Part shown: piece after piece, positions 9,376 to 16,793 of the stretch
How the letters are laid out: every line of letters starts with the position of its first letter
Position numbering within the stretch: position 1 is the first letter of the stretch
From: Chitinophaga sp.
GTDB taxonomy: Bacteria; Bacteroidota; Bacteroidia; Chitinophagales; Chitinophagaceae
Direction: 5' to 3'
Length of the DNA stretch: 64,000 nucleotides
Assembly: GCF_017745275.1 (NCBI RefSeq)
Contig: NZ_JAGHZS010000001.1
Coordinates: 992,001 to 1,056,000, forward strand
The notes under the pieces: generated by a model
Databases searched by the model: none
Told to the model about the DNA's origin: nothing
Seen by the model: the letters and a program-made list of their open reading frames with translations, nothing else
Position numbers and translations under genes: made by a program

Positions 9376-10554
9376 TTATTTGGCATTCAATATCAACGTC
9401 CTCACGCTCGCGTTAAAATTTTCTTTCGTAATGCCGGTTATTCTTACCAAAGCGCGAAAATAGTTTTCATTACCTGTTTCCAGCTTCCCACAGCATAATA
9501 GTTCCATGACTTTCGGGAATCCTTTTTCCGCTTCAATCATTTTTACGATCAACGCATTGATCGCAAAATCAGCCCTCAAAGGACGCTGGGTATCTGCTGA
9601 AAAATTATATGATTCATTGTACATATTAAGCCAGTTTGCGTCCGGATGTGTCGCTGCATAACGTTTAATGATATCCATAATCTTTGGCCATGGAATGCCC
9701 CAGCTGCCACCATATAAATAGGCGCATCCTTCATCCACGGGGCGATTAATTCGCTCTGCTGATACTTTGCTATGTAACCTGTCGTGCCACAGATCATGAA
9801 TATCAACGTCATTAAATCCTTCCTTGTTATCTGCACCTGCCACGCAAATGCTTTTATTGCCATGAGAAGCGCTTAATGAGTTGAAGGCGATGCCACTGTA
9901 ATCGACCTTGTATTGCAGTCCTGTAATGGCCTGTGCTTCATTGAAATCATCGCAACTATAAAATTCCGTGGTATGGCCGGAAAGTCCAAGTTTTGCATCA
10001 AAAGATTTCAACTTTTGTACGTACACAGTAGCTCGTTTTTCATTTAGCCGGTCCTTATAGTGAAAAGTAACATTACCTGTTTTATTGGTTTTCCAGGATT
10101 TTGTCAGTTGTAATAGTGGTGAATGGAAGTAATAGTGATCTCCAATTTTCTTTGCCAGGACGTGAAAGCTAGCTTTCAGCAAAGGAATGCTGTCATACAC
10201 CGCTCTATAGGAAAACTGGATAGAAAAAATGCCATCACTTTGCGTAGTAAGATTGTTCAGGTAACAACGGTAAAAATAATCGTTCTTATACTTAGCACTT
10301 TTCTCAATGCCTTTCAACTCATCGAGTAAAACGGCGGTTTCCAGTGCATATTCCGGCGCCACGCGGCTGTTGCTGTCTACCGGTTTATTCTTCTGCGCGA
10401 GGAACTCATTTAAATCGCTGAACAGTTGAGCTTTCACCACACTATCAGTAATAGGAATCCGGATCCCAGGAAGGATTTGGATGTTAGTTTGCTGTGCTTG
10501 TGCAAATGGGATTGCTAAAAAAAGAAACACGGAAAAAAGCCATGTATGTCGCAT
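9376..10554 (-). CDS. Secreted protein, possibly a degenerate gluzincin-like peptidase
   Basis: 392 residues with a cleavable signal peptide (AQA-Q). The N-terminal 200 residues are a mixed alpha/beta region of unknown type. Around residues 245-275 there is 'DVDIHDLWHDRLH' followed by 'VDEGCAYLYGGSWG'. The spacing of a His-rich helix and a later 'DEGCAYLYGG' recalls zinc gluzincins (HExxH plus a downstream Glu). The first motif is HDLWH rather than HExxH, so catalysis is doubtful. It could be a non-enzymatic relative or use a different metal site. It is monocistronic and convergent with the upstream oxidoreductase. Confidence 0.6.
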   Translation of the reverse strand: MRHTWLFSVFLFLAIPFAQAQQTNIQILPGIRIPITDSVVKAQLFSDLNEFLAQKNKPVDSNSRVAPEYALETAVLLDELKGIEKSAKYKNDYFYRCYLNNLTTQSDGIFSIQFSYRAVYDSIPLLKASFHVLAKKIGDHYYFHSPLLQLTKSWKTNKTGNVTFHYKDRLNEKRATVYVQKLKSFDAKLGLSGHTTEFYSCDDFNEAQAITGLQYKVDYSGIAFNSLSASHGNKSICVAGADNKEGFNDVDIHDLWHDRLHSKVSAERINRPVDEGCAYLYGGSWGIPWPKIMDIIKRYAATHPDANWLNMYNESYNFSADTQRPLRADFAINALIVKMIEAEKGFPKVMELLCCGKLETGNENYFRALVRITGITKENFNASVRTLILNAK

Positions 10555-10688
10555 TACAGGAGTTTTTAGGACTAAATAGGTTTCAGTTTATTAATCTATG
10601 AAAATTAATGCAGAATGATCTTTTCATGATTTTAATAACCAGCGACGGCAGACAATAGAAATACCTGCAATTATTATACATCAAACAA

Positions 10689-10726
10689 AAAAGGACAAAA
10701 CGGAATCACTTCCACTTTGTCCTTTT
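10689..10726 (-). terminator. Terminator of tRNA-Gln (first copy)
   Basis: Arms AAAAGGACAAA and TTTGTCCTTTT with inner GGAA/TTCC pairing lie just 3' of the minus-strand tRNA-Gln. A T-rich tract follows in the minus direction. Confidence 0.8.
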
Positions 10727-10731
10727 CTTTG

Positions 10732-10802
10732 TTGCCCAACCTGGATTCGAACCAAGACAAACAGAACCAAAATCTGTCGTACTACCATTATACTATTAGG
10801 CA
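10732..10802 (-). tRNA. tRNA-Gln (anticodon TTG)
   Basis: 71-nt cloverleaf on the minus strand. The acceptor stem is TGCCTAA/TTGGGCA with one T-G wobble. The anticodon loop carries TTG between CAGAT-type stem strands, and the T-loop is TTCGAAT. The 3' CCA is not encoded. A second copy at 23376-23446 is identical except for one acceptor base that turns the wobble into C-G. Confidence 0.95.
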
Positions 10803-10879
10803 CCGTTTCAACGGGATGCAAATGTAGTTTTTTTCCTAAATAAAACAACACCTGCAAAAATATTTCTCTCAAAAAATAA

Positions 10880-11362
10880 TTATTTCCGAATCGATGCCGA
10901 CGCAATACCTAATGCCATAGCGTCTTCTACGCCTCCTAACGCTGCATCTTTTATCTTGAATTTACGCCCTGCTTCCCGGCGCAAATAGAAAAAAGCATAG
11001 GCGGCTGCTACAGCCACCGCTGCGCCGAGTAGTCCGCCCTTCCATGCTTTGCCACCTTTTGCCTGGTACAAAGTTGCTCCTGCCAATGCACCCGACAACG
11101 CTCTGCCGGCAATACCGGTGGCGGCTATACGATTTCCGACACCCGGCGATTTATCCACCACCAGCTCACCGGCAGCCAGTGTTTTCAATACACGCGCAGT
11201 AGTGGGTTGCTGCATAAAGCCCAAAGGAGACCGACGTAATTTGTCGGAGGGGCGCTGGTTCATGGCATAACTGGTGAAGGCGGGCCCCATGGCACTACGC
11301 ATGCCGGTCACGATTCCTAAACCAATTACCTGTAACATGGAGGGTACAATTGCTTTTTTCAT
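10880..11362 (-). CDS. DUF4126-like membrane protein
   Basis: 160 residues. 'GLGIVTGMRSAMGPAFTSYA' near the N-terminus and glycine/alanine-rich membrane-like stretches ('GIAGRALSGALAGATLYQ', 'GGLLGAAVAVAAAYAFFYLRR') match small integral membrane proteins of the DUF4126 type. About three to four hydrophobic segments are visible. Function is unknown for the family. It sits between a tRNA-Gln and a small membrane-protein gene with no operon partner. Confidence 0.6.
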   Translation of the reverse strand: MKKAIVPSMLQVIGLGIVTGMRSAMGPAFTSYAMNQRPSDKLRRSPLGFMQQPTTARVLKTLAAGELVVDKSPGVGNRIAATGIAGRALSGALAGATLYQAKGGKAWKGGLLGAAVAVAAAYAFFYLRREAGRKFKIKDAALGGVEDAMALGIASASIRK

Positions 11363-11510
11363 ACCAGCAGGGCATCAATCATTGTGCCACGCCGGGAGGG
11401 ACTGCTGTGTATGCTTCTTTATAAAATAACAAAAATCACAACTAAGTAAACAATTGATTTATAACAAATAAAAGGAGATGTAGTTATTTTGTAGTAGCCC
11501 ATTTTCTGTA

Positions 11511-11534
11511 GTGTAGACACCGTGTAGTACACCG
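11511..11534 (+). promoter_or_regulatory. Direct repeat GTGTAGACACCG / TGTAGTACACCG
   Basis: Two tandem 12-bp near-repeats upstream of the gene at 11605, just before its -7 box. TGTAG words also recur upstream of the TPR-LuxR gene (perfect palindrome TTGTAGATCTACAA at 14011-14024). A shared regulator site is plausible but not shown. Confidence 0.4.
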
Positions 11535-11561
11535 TTTCCCGTCTTTGCAATTTCCGCCTCC

Positions 11562-11569
11562 TACATTTG
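11562..11569 (+). promoter_or_regulatory. Bacteroidota -7 box TACATTTG
   Basis: Matches TAnnTTTG 36 nt upstream of the ATG at 11605. A TTTG at 11544 is only 14 nt upstream, closer than the usual 19-20 nt, so the -33 element is unclear. Confidence 0.5.
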
Positions 11570-11604
11570 CACCACATCGTTAAACCACAAAAACAACAAC
11601 AACT

Positions 11605-11937
11605 ATGAAAGCAAACCAATGGGCTATGATTGCTTATATCACCCTGATAGGATGGATTATTGCTTATGTAAAACGTAATGAGCAAAAAAGTTCCCTGGTT
11701 AATTATCACCTGGAACAGGCGCTGGGACTGATCATTGCCAGCATCGCATGGGGAGTGGTATTAGGAATTGTGATTTCAATTTTACCGGCATCACTGGCTG
11801 GAATACTGTCTATTGCAGGCGCATTGCCACTGGTGTTCATGATCTTTGGTATCATCAATGCCAACAACAACGCACAACAACCGATTCCTGTGATAGGAAA
11901 AATGTTTGAGAACAAGTTTGTTTTCCTCCGTGATTAA
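11605..11937 (+). CDS. Small membrane protein, DUF4870-like
   Basis: 110 residues with three predicted membrane segments (about 7-25, 40-60 and 65-85). The 'YITLIGWIIAYV' opening, 'SSLVNYHLEQALGLII' and a final 'FGIINANNNAQQPIPVIGKMFENKF' are typical of the DUF4870 type of small integral membrane proteins, in which a His in 'YHLxQ' is conserved. Function is unknown. It is convergent with the TPR-LuxR regulator and separated from it by a terminator. TGTAG repeats upstream of both genes hint at a regulatory link. Confidence 0.75.
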   Translation: MKANQWAMIAYITLIGWIIAYVKRNEQKSSLVNYHLEQALGLIIASIAWGVVLGIVISILPASLAGILSIAGALPLVFMIFGIINANNNAQQPIPVIGKMFENKFVFLRD

Positions 11938-11967
11938 TGAAAAACCTGCCCCAGATGTGAACCCCTT

Positions 11968-12005
11968 GAATGAGACTGTCTGCTGTACTGTAGCCAGTCT
12001 CATTC
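11968..12005. terminator. Terminator between convergent genes
   Basis: GAATGAGACTG and CAGTCTCATTC pair around a 16-nt loop, followed by a T-rich tract on the plus strand. It serves the small membrane-protein gene and may serve the opposing regulator gene. Confidence 0.8.
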
Positions 12006-12014
12006 CTTTTTATG

Positions 12015-13949
12015 TTAATGTACAATACTCATCAGGTAAGCATCCAGCCCCTCTTCCTTGGCCAGTCCCAGCTTTTGCTTAATCCGGTAGCGCGACATCA
12101 GGATACTCTTAGGCGCCACACCCATCCTGGAAGAAATTTCTTTGGTGGATAATCCCATAGAGATATAAGAACAATGCTTCAAATCCAGCCTGGTAAGGCT
12201 ATTCCCGGCCTTCTCCTGTAAGCGGCTGAAAAATTCCGGGTGAATATTTTCCAGCTCTGTTTTAGCCGTTTCAAAATCTTCGTCCATACGACGGTGCTGA
12301 TCTATCATGCGGGTAATTTGCCCTACCAGGTTGCGGTCACCCGATTTCTCCGATAGCTTTTCCTGCAAGGTTTGCAGCAGCTCATTTTTCTGCTCTACCT
12401 GTAAAGCCCCTGCCAGCAAGTCTTTCTGCAGTTGCTCTTTCTGCGCCTGCATCAGCTCCTGTTCCGCCTGTAAACGCGCAGCTTCTTCCGCCTGTAAACG
12501 CGCCTGCAACGCGGCTTCCTGCTTCTCCAACGCCAGCGCCCTGGCTTCTTCTTCCTTCAACCGCACCTGTAGCACCGCATCCTGCTTTTCCTTTTCCAGC
12601 AAGGATTGCTGTTGCATGGTAGATTTCAACCGGAAATGATAAGAGCGGAAAAGGAATACCAGCGCCAGTATACAGGCAACTATCAATATCACATATACGA
12701 TATTCAGCTTTTTATTGAAGGCCGCTTTTTCCCGTAAGGCGGTTAGTGCCTGCTCTCTTTGCTGCGACTGATACTGGGCTTCCAGCTTTTTAGCGATCGA
12801 CATTTTCTCTGCATTGAAAGCCGCCGTATAATATTTAATATACTCCCGCGAATAATCCAATGCTCCACGTAAATCTCCCTTCTTTTCAAATACTTCCGAT
12901 AAAGAGCCCATCACATGCGCCATTACATTATTATCGGGAGAAGTAGAGCGCAGCAGGGTTTCCAGCGCCCCCATTAAAAGATGGGATGCACGGTCATAAT
13001 GCCCGTCCTCCATTTCAAAGTTACTCATCATACCATAGCTGCTGGCAATGACTTCCTGTTGATTGGTGGCCACACCTATTTCCAGGGAAATGTGCAGGTA
13101 GTTCAACGCCGAATCCCGGTAACTACGGGGAAAATATTCCGCATATAGGTTCGCCGTATTCAACGCCACCAACCCCAATATGCTCGGAAAACTGATCTGA
13201 TTTTTATGTTGCTGATAATACTGGATGGCAGCACGGTTATAATATAACGATGAATCCAGCAACTGCCGGGCGCTGGTATCGCTGGTAAAGCGATGTTCAT
13301 AGCTACTGGCTACGGCCTGGTAAGCATTACACTGATCATCCGGATCGGGAAAACGCTTAGCTGCTTCCAGGGTGGCAAATGCGTAACGCGACTGGTTCTC
13401 CAGGTCATCCCAATCGGCATAAACAGCAGAAAGATTATATAAGATACTTGTCTCCAGGCTGTTTGCCGGCTGCCCTGCACCATATTTCAATGCCTGCTGA
13501 AAACTCTTCACCGCCTCATGTGGCTTGCCAATCCTGTTCTCCAGCCAGCCTTTCCGGTACCATACATTTTCCATGGTAAACGGATCACCGGATTGTTCTG
13601 CCAACAGGAAAGCACTGTCCAGCTGCTGCTGTACTTTCTTCACCTCTTCCTGGCCAAACATCAGAGACACCAACGATGAATGGCATTGTGCAGCATATTT
13701 GCTATCCTTTATAGAACGACTCATCGATAACGCAACTTGTGCGTTAGCAAGCGCCTGTTTCTGATCGTAGCTCAGTAAAGCACGACTTAATTTCAGTCTT
13801 GTTAATACCTGCTCTTCTGCGGTCAGCCCGGGTTGAGTTAACACCCGCTTCAATGAATCCGCCACCGTTTGGGCAGATAATGTAGTTGTAGCTATCAGGC
13901 TAACAATGGCACCTAGCAAAAATACCAGCCCCTTTCTGATATGGTTCAT
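12015..13949 (-). CDS. TPR-transmembrane-LuxR-type transcriptional regulator
   Basis: 644 residues. A signal peptide (residues 1-26, LSA-Q) is followed by tetratricopeptide-type helices (about 30-390). A membrane segment 'IVYVILIVACILALVFLFR' lies near residue 420. Next comes a long Gln/Glu/Ala coiled coil with a duplicated 'LQARLQAEEAARLQAEQ' pattern (about 440-530). The C-terminal helix-turn-helix reads 'LDLKHCSYISMGLSTKEISSRMGVAPKSI' then 'RYRIKQKLGL'. This periplasmic sensor, membrane, cytoplasmic LuxR-like HTH arrangement is common in Bacteroidota. The signal sensed is unknown. The start codon lies only 4 nt after a TATTTTTG box, suggesting a nearly leaderless mRNA. Confidence 0.85.
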   Translation of the reverse strand: MNHIRKGLVFLLGAIVSLIATTTLSAQTVADSLKRVLTQPGLTAEEQVLTRLKLSRALLSYDQKQALANAQVALSMSRSIKDSKYAAQCHSSLVSLMFGQEEVKKVQQQLDSAFLLAEQSGDPFTMENVWYRKGWLENRIGKPHEAVKSFQQALKYGAGQPANSLETSILYNLSAVYADWDDLENQSRYAFATLEAAKRFPDPDDQCNAYQAVASSYEHRFTSDTSARQLLDSSLYYNRAAIQYYQQHKNQISFPSILGLVALNTANLYAEYFPRSYRDSALNYLHISLEIGVATNQQEVIASSYGMMSNFEMEDGHYDRASHLLMGALETLLRSTSPDNNVMAHVMGSLSEVFEKKGDLRGALDYSREYIKYYTAAFNAEKMSIAKKLEAQYQSQQREQALTALREKAAFNKKLNIVYVILIVACILALVFLFRSYHFRLKSTMQQQSLLEKEKQDAVLQVRLKEEEARALALEKQEAALQARLQAEEAARLQAEQELMQAQKEQLQKDLLAGALQVEQKNELLQTLQEKLSEKSGDRNLVGQITRMIDQHRRMDEDFETAKTELENIHPEFFSRLQEKAGNSLTRLDLKHCSYISMGLSTKEISSRMGVAPKSILMSRYRIKQKLGLAKEEGLDAYLMSIVH

Positions 13950-13953
13950 CCGG

Positions 13954-13961
13954 CAAAAATA
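13954..13961 (-). promoter_or_regulatory. -7 box TATTTTTG adjoining the LuxR-type start codon
   Basis: On the minus strand TATTTTTG is followed by CCGG and then the ATG at 13949. With initiation about 5-7 nt downstream of the box, the transcript would have almost no leader. Confidence 0.5.
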
Positions 13962-14010
13962 CTATTTGTAGTTGTTTTGTAGATATAAAAATTGCACCCC
14001 TGTAGTCACG

Positions 14011-14024
14011 TTGTAGATCTACAA
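14011..14024. promoter_or_regulatory. Perfect palindrome TTGTAGATCTACAA
   Basis: A 14-bp perfect inverted repeat, with TTGTAGAT-like words repeated toward 13965-13985. It lies in the region upstream of the minus-strand regulator gene and upstream of the TATTTTTG box at 14051. Candidate operator, possibly for the adjacent LuxR-type protein. Confidence 0.4.
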
Positions 14025-14050
14025 AACACCTGTAATCCGCCACTGTACTG

Positions 14051-14239
14051 TATTTTTGCATCAAGTTCAACAAAAAAAAGGAGCCATATGGAATAATTGA
14101 AAAACCGGCATCCTACACCTGAACTTAACATCGCATATATACGGCCTTTCCTCTTTTGTTAGTTATCCCAAATTCTTTTTTTACATCTTTATAAAAAAAG
14201 ATAATGCAGCAAACCGGGTCTATTCCGGCTTGCTGCATT
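14051..14239 (+). other. Candidate short transcription unit (promoter box, SD plus two-codon ORF, terminator)
   Basis: A -7-like TATTTTTG (14051-14058) is followed by a strong AAGGAG Shine-Dalgarno sequence about 5 nt before ATG (14088), whose frame stops after Met-Glu (TAA 14094). The stretch ends in a terminator at 14203-14239 with arms AATGCAGCAA/TTGCTGCATT, inner CCGG pairing and a T-tract. Nothing in between looks protein-coding. It could be a small RNA or a relic leader. No -33 TTTG is found at the right spacing, so the promoter is tentative. The rest of the 13950-14317 spacer holds only operator-like sequences. Confidence 0.4.
14203..14239 (+). terminator. Rho-independent terminator upstream of the GntR/FadR gene
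   Basis: AATGCAGCAA pairs with TTGCTGCATT, CCGG pairs internally, and TTTTATTTTTT follows on the plus strand. It ends a transcript that begins upstream of the regulator gene. Confidence 0.8.
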
Positions 14240-14263
14240 TTTATTTTTTCCGGGTTTAAAAAT

Positions 14264-14290
14264 TAAACATCTGATGTTTAAATAAACATC
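14264..14290 (+). promoter_or_regulatory. Candidate GntR/FadR operator: three TAAACATC half-sites
   Basis: A perfect 8-bp inverted repeat TAAACATC-T-GATGTTTA (14264-14280) is followed by a third half-site TAAACATC (14283-14290). It directly abuts a -7 box TACCTTTG (14292-14299). The layout suits autorepression by the GntR-family protein encoded from 14318. Confidence 0.65.
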
Positions 14291-14291
14291 A

Positions 14292-14299
14292 TACCTTTG
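14292..14299 (+). promoter_or_regulatory. -7 box TACCTTTG of the GntR/FadR operon
   Basis: Matches TAnnTTTG, 18 nt before the preferred start ATG at 14318 and immediately downstream of the TAAACATC half-sites. No clear -33 TTTG at 19-20 nt. Confidence 0.55.
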
Positions 14300-14317
14300 T
14301 ATGGCAAAACAAGGAAA

Positions 14318-14971
14318 ATGGAACCCACCTCTAAATTATCCGATCGCGTCATCAACGCCATCCAGAAAGATATCTCCCAGGGGAAATATAAACCCGGGCA
14401 AAAAATACCGGCGGAACCGGAACTCATGGTACAATATGCGGTTGGCCGCTCCACCATCCGGGAAGCCATTAAAATGCTGGCCATGTCTGGCATACTCCGC
14501 GTACAGCAGGGAGCTGGCACGTTCGTGAATGAAACCATCAAAGCGGAATCGCTGGACCAGCGCCTCCGCCGGGCCGACTTCGAAGAAATTAACCAGGTAC
14601 GGCGCATGCTGGACTATGAGATCGTAAAGCTGGCCGCCGAAAACCACACCAAAGAAGACATCCATGAGCTCAAGCACCAACTGGAACAACGGAAAAAAGC
14701 CATCCTGGAACAACAGTACCAACAATGCCTGGATGCTGATATCGCCTTTCACACCGCAGTAGCCAAAGCATCCGGCAACAACGTACTGGCCGATCTGTTC
14801 CGCAGCTTCACCGTAGTGATCCGCGACTTCTTCACCAAACGCGATACCCAAAGTATTAGTCATTTTGCCATCAGCCATCATTTACATGAGGCACTTTATA
14901 AAGCCATCAAAAGCGGCAACGCCAAACAAGCCAGGCAGGTGATGGAAGATATCCTGGACAACAATTATTAA
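14318..14971 (+). CDS. FadR/GntR-family transcriptional regulator
   Basis: 217 residues from the ATG at 14318, preceded by AAGGAAA; an upstream in-frame TTG at 14297 overlaps the promoter box and is less likely. The N-terminal winged helix-turn-helix reads 'LSDRVINAIQKDI...GQKIPAEPELMVQY' and 'GRSTIREAIKMLAMSGILRVQQGAGTFV', the GntR signature. The C-terminal helical FCD-type effector domain (about 85-215) contains 'DIAFHTAVAKASGN' and 'SHHLHEALYKAI', including the histidines and acidic residues that usually bind a metal and small carboxylate. It begins an operon with TauE and DUF1634 genes, so it probably controls that transporter in response to its substrate. Confidence 0.9.
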   Translation: MEPTSKLSDRVINAIQKDISQGKYKPGQKIPAEPELMVQYAVGRSTIREAIKMLAMSGILRVQQGAGTFVNETIKAESLDQRLRRADFEEINQVRRMLDYEIVKLAAENHTKEDIHELKHQLEQRKKAILEQQYQQCLDADIAFHTAVAKASGNNVLADLFRSFTVVIRDFFTKRDTQSISHFAISHHLHEALYKAIKSGNAKQARQVMEDILDNNY

Positions 14972-14983
14972 ATTTTTTGAGAG

Positions 14984-15817
14984 ATGAATATTCTGATTTT
15001 TAGCGTGATCCTATTGGGAAGCGCGTACATGGCAGGACTACTCGGCTCTATCACCGGGCTGGGCGGCGGTGTGATCCTCATTCCCCTGCTCACCCTTATA
15101 TTTCATGTGGATATCCGCTATGCCATTGGCACCGCCCTGCTGGCCTCTATCGCCAATTCCTCCGGCGCGGCCACCGCTTATATTAAAGAAGGGATCACCA
15201 ACATCCGCTTGGGCATGTTCCTGGAAATAGCCACCACCGCAGGTGCCGTAGGCGGCGCTCTTATCGCCATATTTATGCCGGTCAATGCCATCGCTATTCT
15301 GTTGGGCGTTGTACTGATCTTTTCCGCTGCCATGACTATCCGGAAAAAACACGTACATGCAGAACAAACAGGGAGTAAACTGTCTTACCTGTTAAAATTA
15401 AATAGCAGCTACCCTACTCCCAATGGCGTAGTAGCCTACAAACTAAAAAATGTAGGCGGCGGATTTTCTATCATGCTGCTGGCGGGCATCCTCTCCGGCT
15501 TACTGGGCATAGGTTCCGGCGCCTTAAAAGTATTGGCTATGGATAGTACCATGCGTATTCCTTTTAAAGTAAGTACTACTACCAGCAATTTCATGATTGG
15601 CGTTACTGCTGCCGCCAGCGCCGTGGTATACCTGCAGAGAGGTTATATAGATCCGGGTATTGCATTCCCCGTAATACTGGGTGTACTGGCTGGCGCCTTT
15701 ACCGGAGCCAGGATACTCACTTACATCAACCCCACTACGTTGCGGATTATCTTCGGTATCGCCATTACGTTTGTGGCCATAGAAATGATCTATAACGGAT
15801 TACATCATCAGTTTTAA
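14984..15817 (+). CDS. TauE/SafE-family anion (sulfite/sulfonate or carboxylate) exporter
   Basis: 277 residues with about eight hydrophobic helices and the duplicated glycine-rich signature of the family: 'GLLGSITGLGGGVILIPLL' near the N-terminus and 'GILSGLLGIGSGALKVLAM' in the second half. TauE/SafE proteins move small organic or sulfur oxyanions across the inner membrane. It starts 12 nt after the GntR-family gene and is followed after 9 nt by DUF1634. Such regulator-TauE-DUF1634 trios recur in bacteria. The substrate is not evident. Confidence 0.9.
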   Translation: MNILIFSVILLGSAYMAGLLGSITGLGGGVILIPLLTLIFHVDIRYAIGTALLASIANSSGAATAYIKEGITNIRLGMFLEIATTAGAVGGALIAIFMPVNAIAILLGVVLIFSAAMTIRKKHVHAEQTGSKLSYLLKLNSSYPTPNGVVAYKLKNVGGGFSIMLLAGILSGLLGIGSGALKVLAMDSTMRIPFKVSTTTSNFMIGVTAAASAVVYLQRGYIDPGIAFPVILGVLAGAFTGARILTYINPTTLRIIFGIAITFVAIEMIYNGLHHQF

Positions 15818-15826
15818 CACCGTGAT

Positions 15827-16222
15827 ATGACACCATTAAAAAAATTATTAGGCGATCGTGATATTGAATTATTTATTGGCCAGGTACTGAGAACCGGCGT
15901 CATCACCGCCAGCAGCATAGCCTTACTGGGCGGCCTGTTATACCTGGTACAGCAGGGCGCTGCCAGCGTTCCGGATTATAGTGCGTTTAAAGGAGAAGGA
16001 GCAGATTATACTTCTTTCCGCGGCATATTTCATGGCGTAGCTACCGGCAATGCCACAGAAATTATACAACTGGGCGTGCTCGTACTACTGGCCACTCCTA
16101 TTCTCCGCATCTTTTTCTCACTCATTGCTTTTGCATTGGAAAAAGATAAACTGTATGTGGTGATTACCACGATAGTATTGGGAATTATTTTGTTCAGTAT
16201 GTTCGGCGGACTGAAAATATAA
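15827..16222 (+). CDS. DUF1634 membrane protein
   Basis: 131 residues with three membrane helices (about 22-42, 85-105 and 110-128). 'IGQVLRTGVITASSIALLGGLLYL' and 'IIQLGVLVLLATPILRIFFSLIAFALEKDKLYVVITTIVL' are characteristic of DUF1634. Genes of this family frequently follow TauE-type permeases, as here (9-nt gap), suggesting an accessory subunit of the transporter. It converges with the thioesterase gene with only 2 nt between stop codons and no visible terminator in between. Confidence 0.85.
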   Translation: MTPLKKLLGDRDIELFIGQVLRTGVITASSIALLGGLLYLVQQGAASVPDYSAFKGEGADYTSFRGIFHGVATGNATEIIQLGVLVLLATPILRIFFSLIAFALEKDKLYVVITTIVLGIILFSMFGGLKI

Positions 16223-16224
16223 AA

Positions 16225-16617
16225 CTACTCTTCTCTCAGTCGTTCATCCGTGTACGTGATTTCTGTACGACCGTGTGGCACCGGTTTACCCTGTTCATCC
16301 ACACTTACAAACACCATTTTATCGATGGTCAGAATGGTTTTCTGTGTAATCTTATTTCGCACCTGGCAAGTCAACGTTAAAGAAGTACGACCAAAGTGAG
16401 TGGCTTTGATACCCAATTCTACAATATCTCCCTGCCGGGCAGAGTTGATAAAGTTGATTTCAGACATATACTTGGTAACACAACGATTAGTGCCCAATTG
16501 AATAATAGAATAGATAGCCGCTTCCTCATCAATCCAGCGGAGCAAACTGCCGCCAAATAAAGTACCGTGCGCATTCAGGTCTTCGGGCTTTACCCATTTC
16601 CGGGTGTAAAAATTCAT
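16225..16617 (-). CDS. Acyl-CoA thioesterase, hotdog fold (YciA/BACH-like)
   Basis: 130 residues. The N-terminal 'VKPEDLNAHGTLFGGSLLRWIDEEAAIYS' contains the Asn-His-Gly and helix Asp/Glu pattern of acyl-CoA hydrolases. 'VTKYMSEINFINSARQGDIVELGIKATHFGRTSLTL' is the following beta-sheet region. These enzymes hydrolyse acyl-CoA thioesters in the cytosol. The length is normal for a single hotdog domain. It stands alone, convergent with the TauE operon. Confidence 0.85.
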   Translation of the reverse strand: MNFYTRKWVKPEDLNAHGTLFGGSLLRWIDEEAAIYSIIQLGTNRCVTKYMSEINFINSARQGDIVELGIKATHFGRTSLTLTCQVRNKITQKTILTIDKMVFVSVDEQGKPVPHGRTEITYTDERLREE

Positions 16618-16677
16618 GACAATTAATTTGGGGCAAAGCTATCCCATTTCTTACATACGTACACAACTTTTCCAAAA

Positions 16678-16772
16678 GCAGAAAGCATAAAGCCGAAAGC
16701 ATAAAGCTATTGCCGCGAGTGATTATCCGCTACAATACTTTTTTGGCTTTCGGCTTTATGCCCTTTGTTATT
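16678..16772. repeat. Long hairpin element A (conserved loop, imperfect arms)
   Basis: The left arm (16678-16713) and right arm (16732-16772) are built of AAAGC/GCTTT words and pair imperfectly over about 28 bp. The loop core at 16714-16731 reads CGCGAGTGATTATCCGCT. It is at the downstream edge of the first GH5 gene and is homologous to element B through the segmental duplication. Confidence 0.75.
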
Positions 16773-16793
16773 CCAGAAAACTAAATTGTTCTT

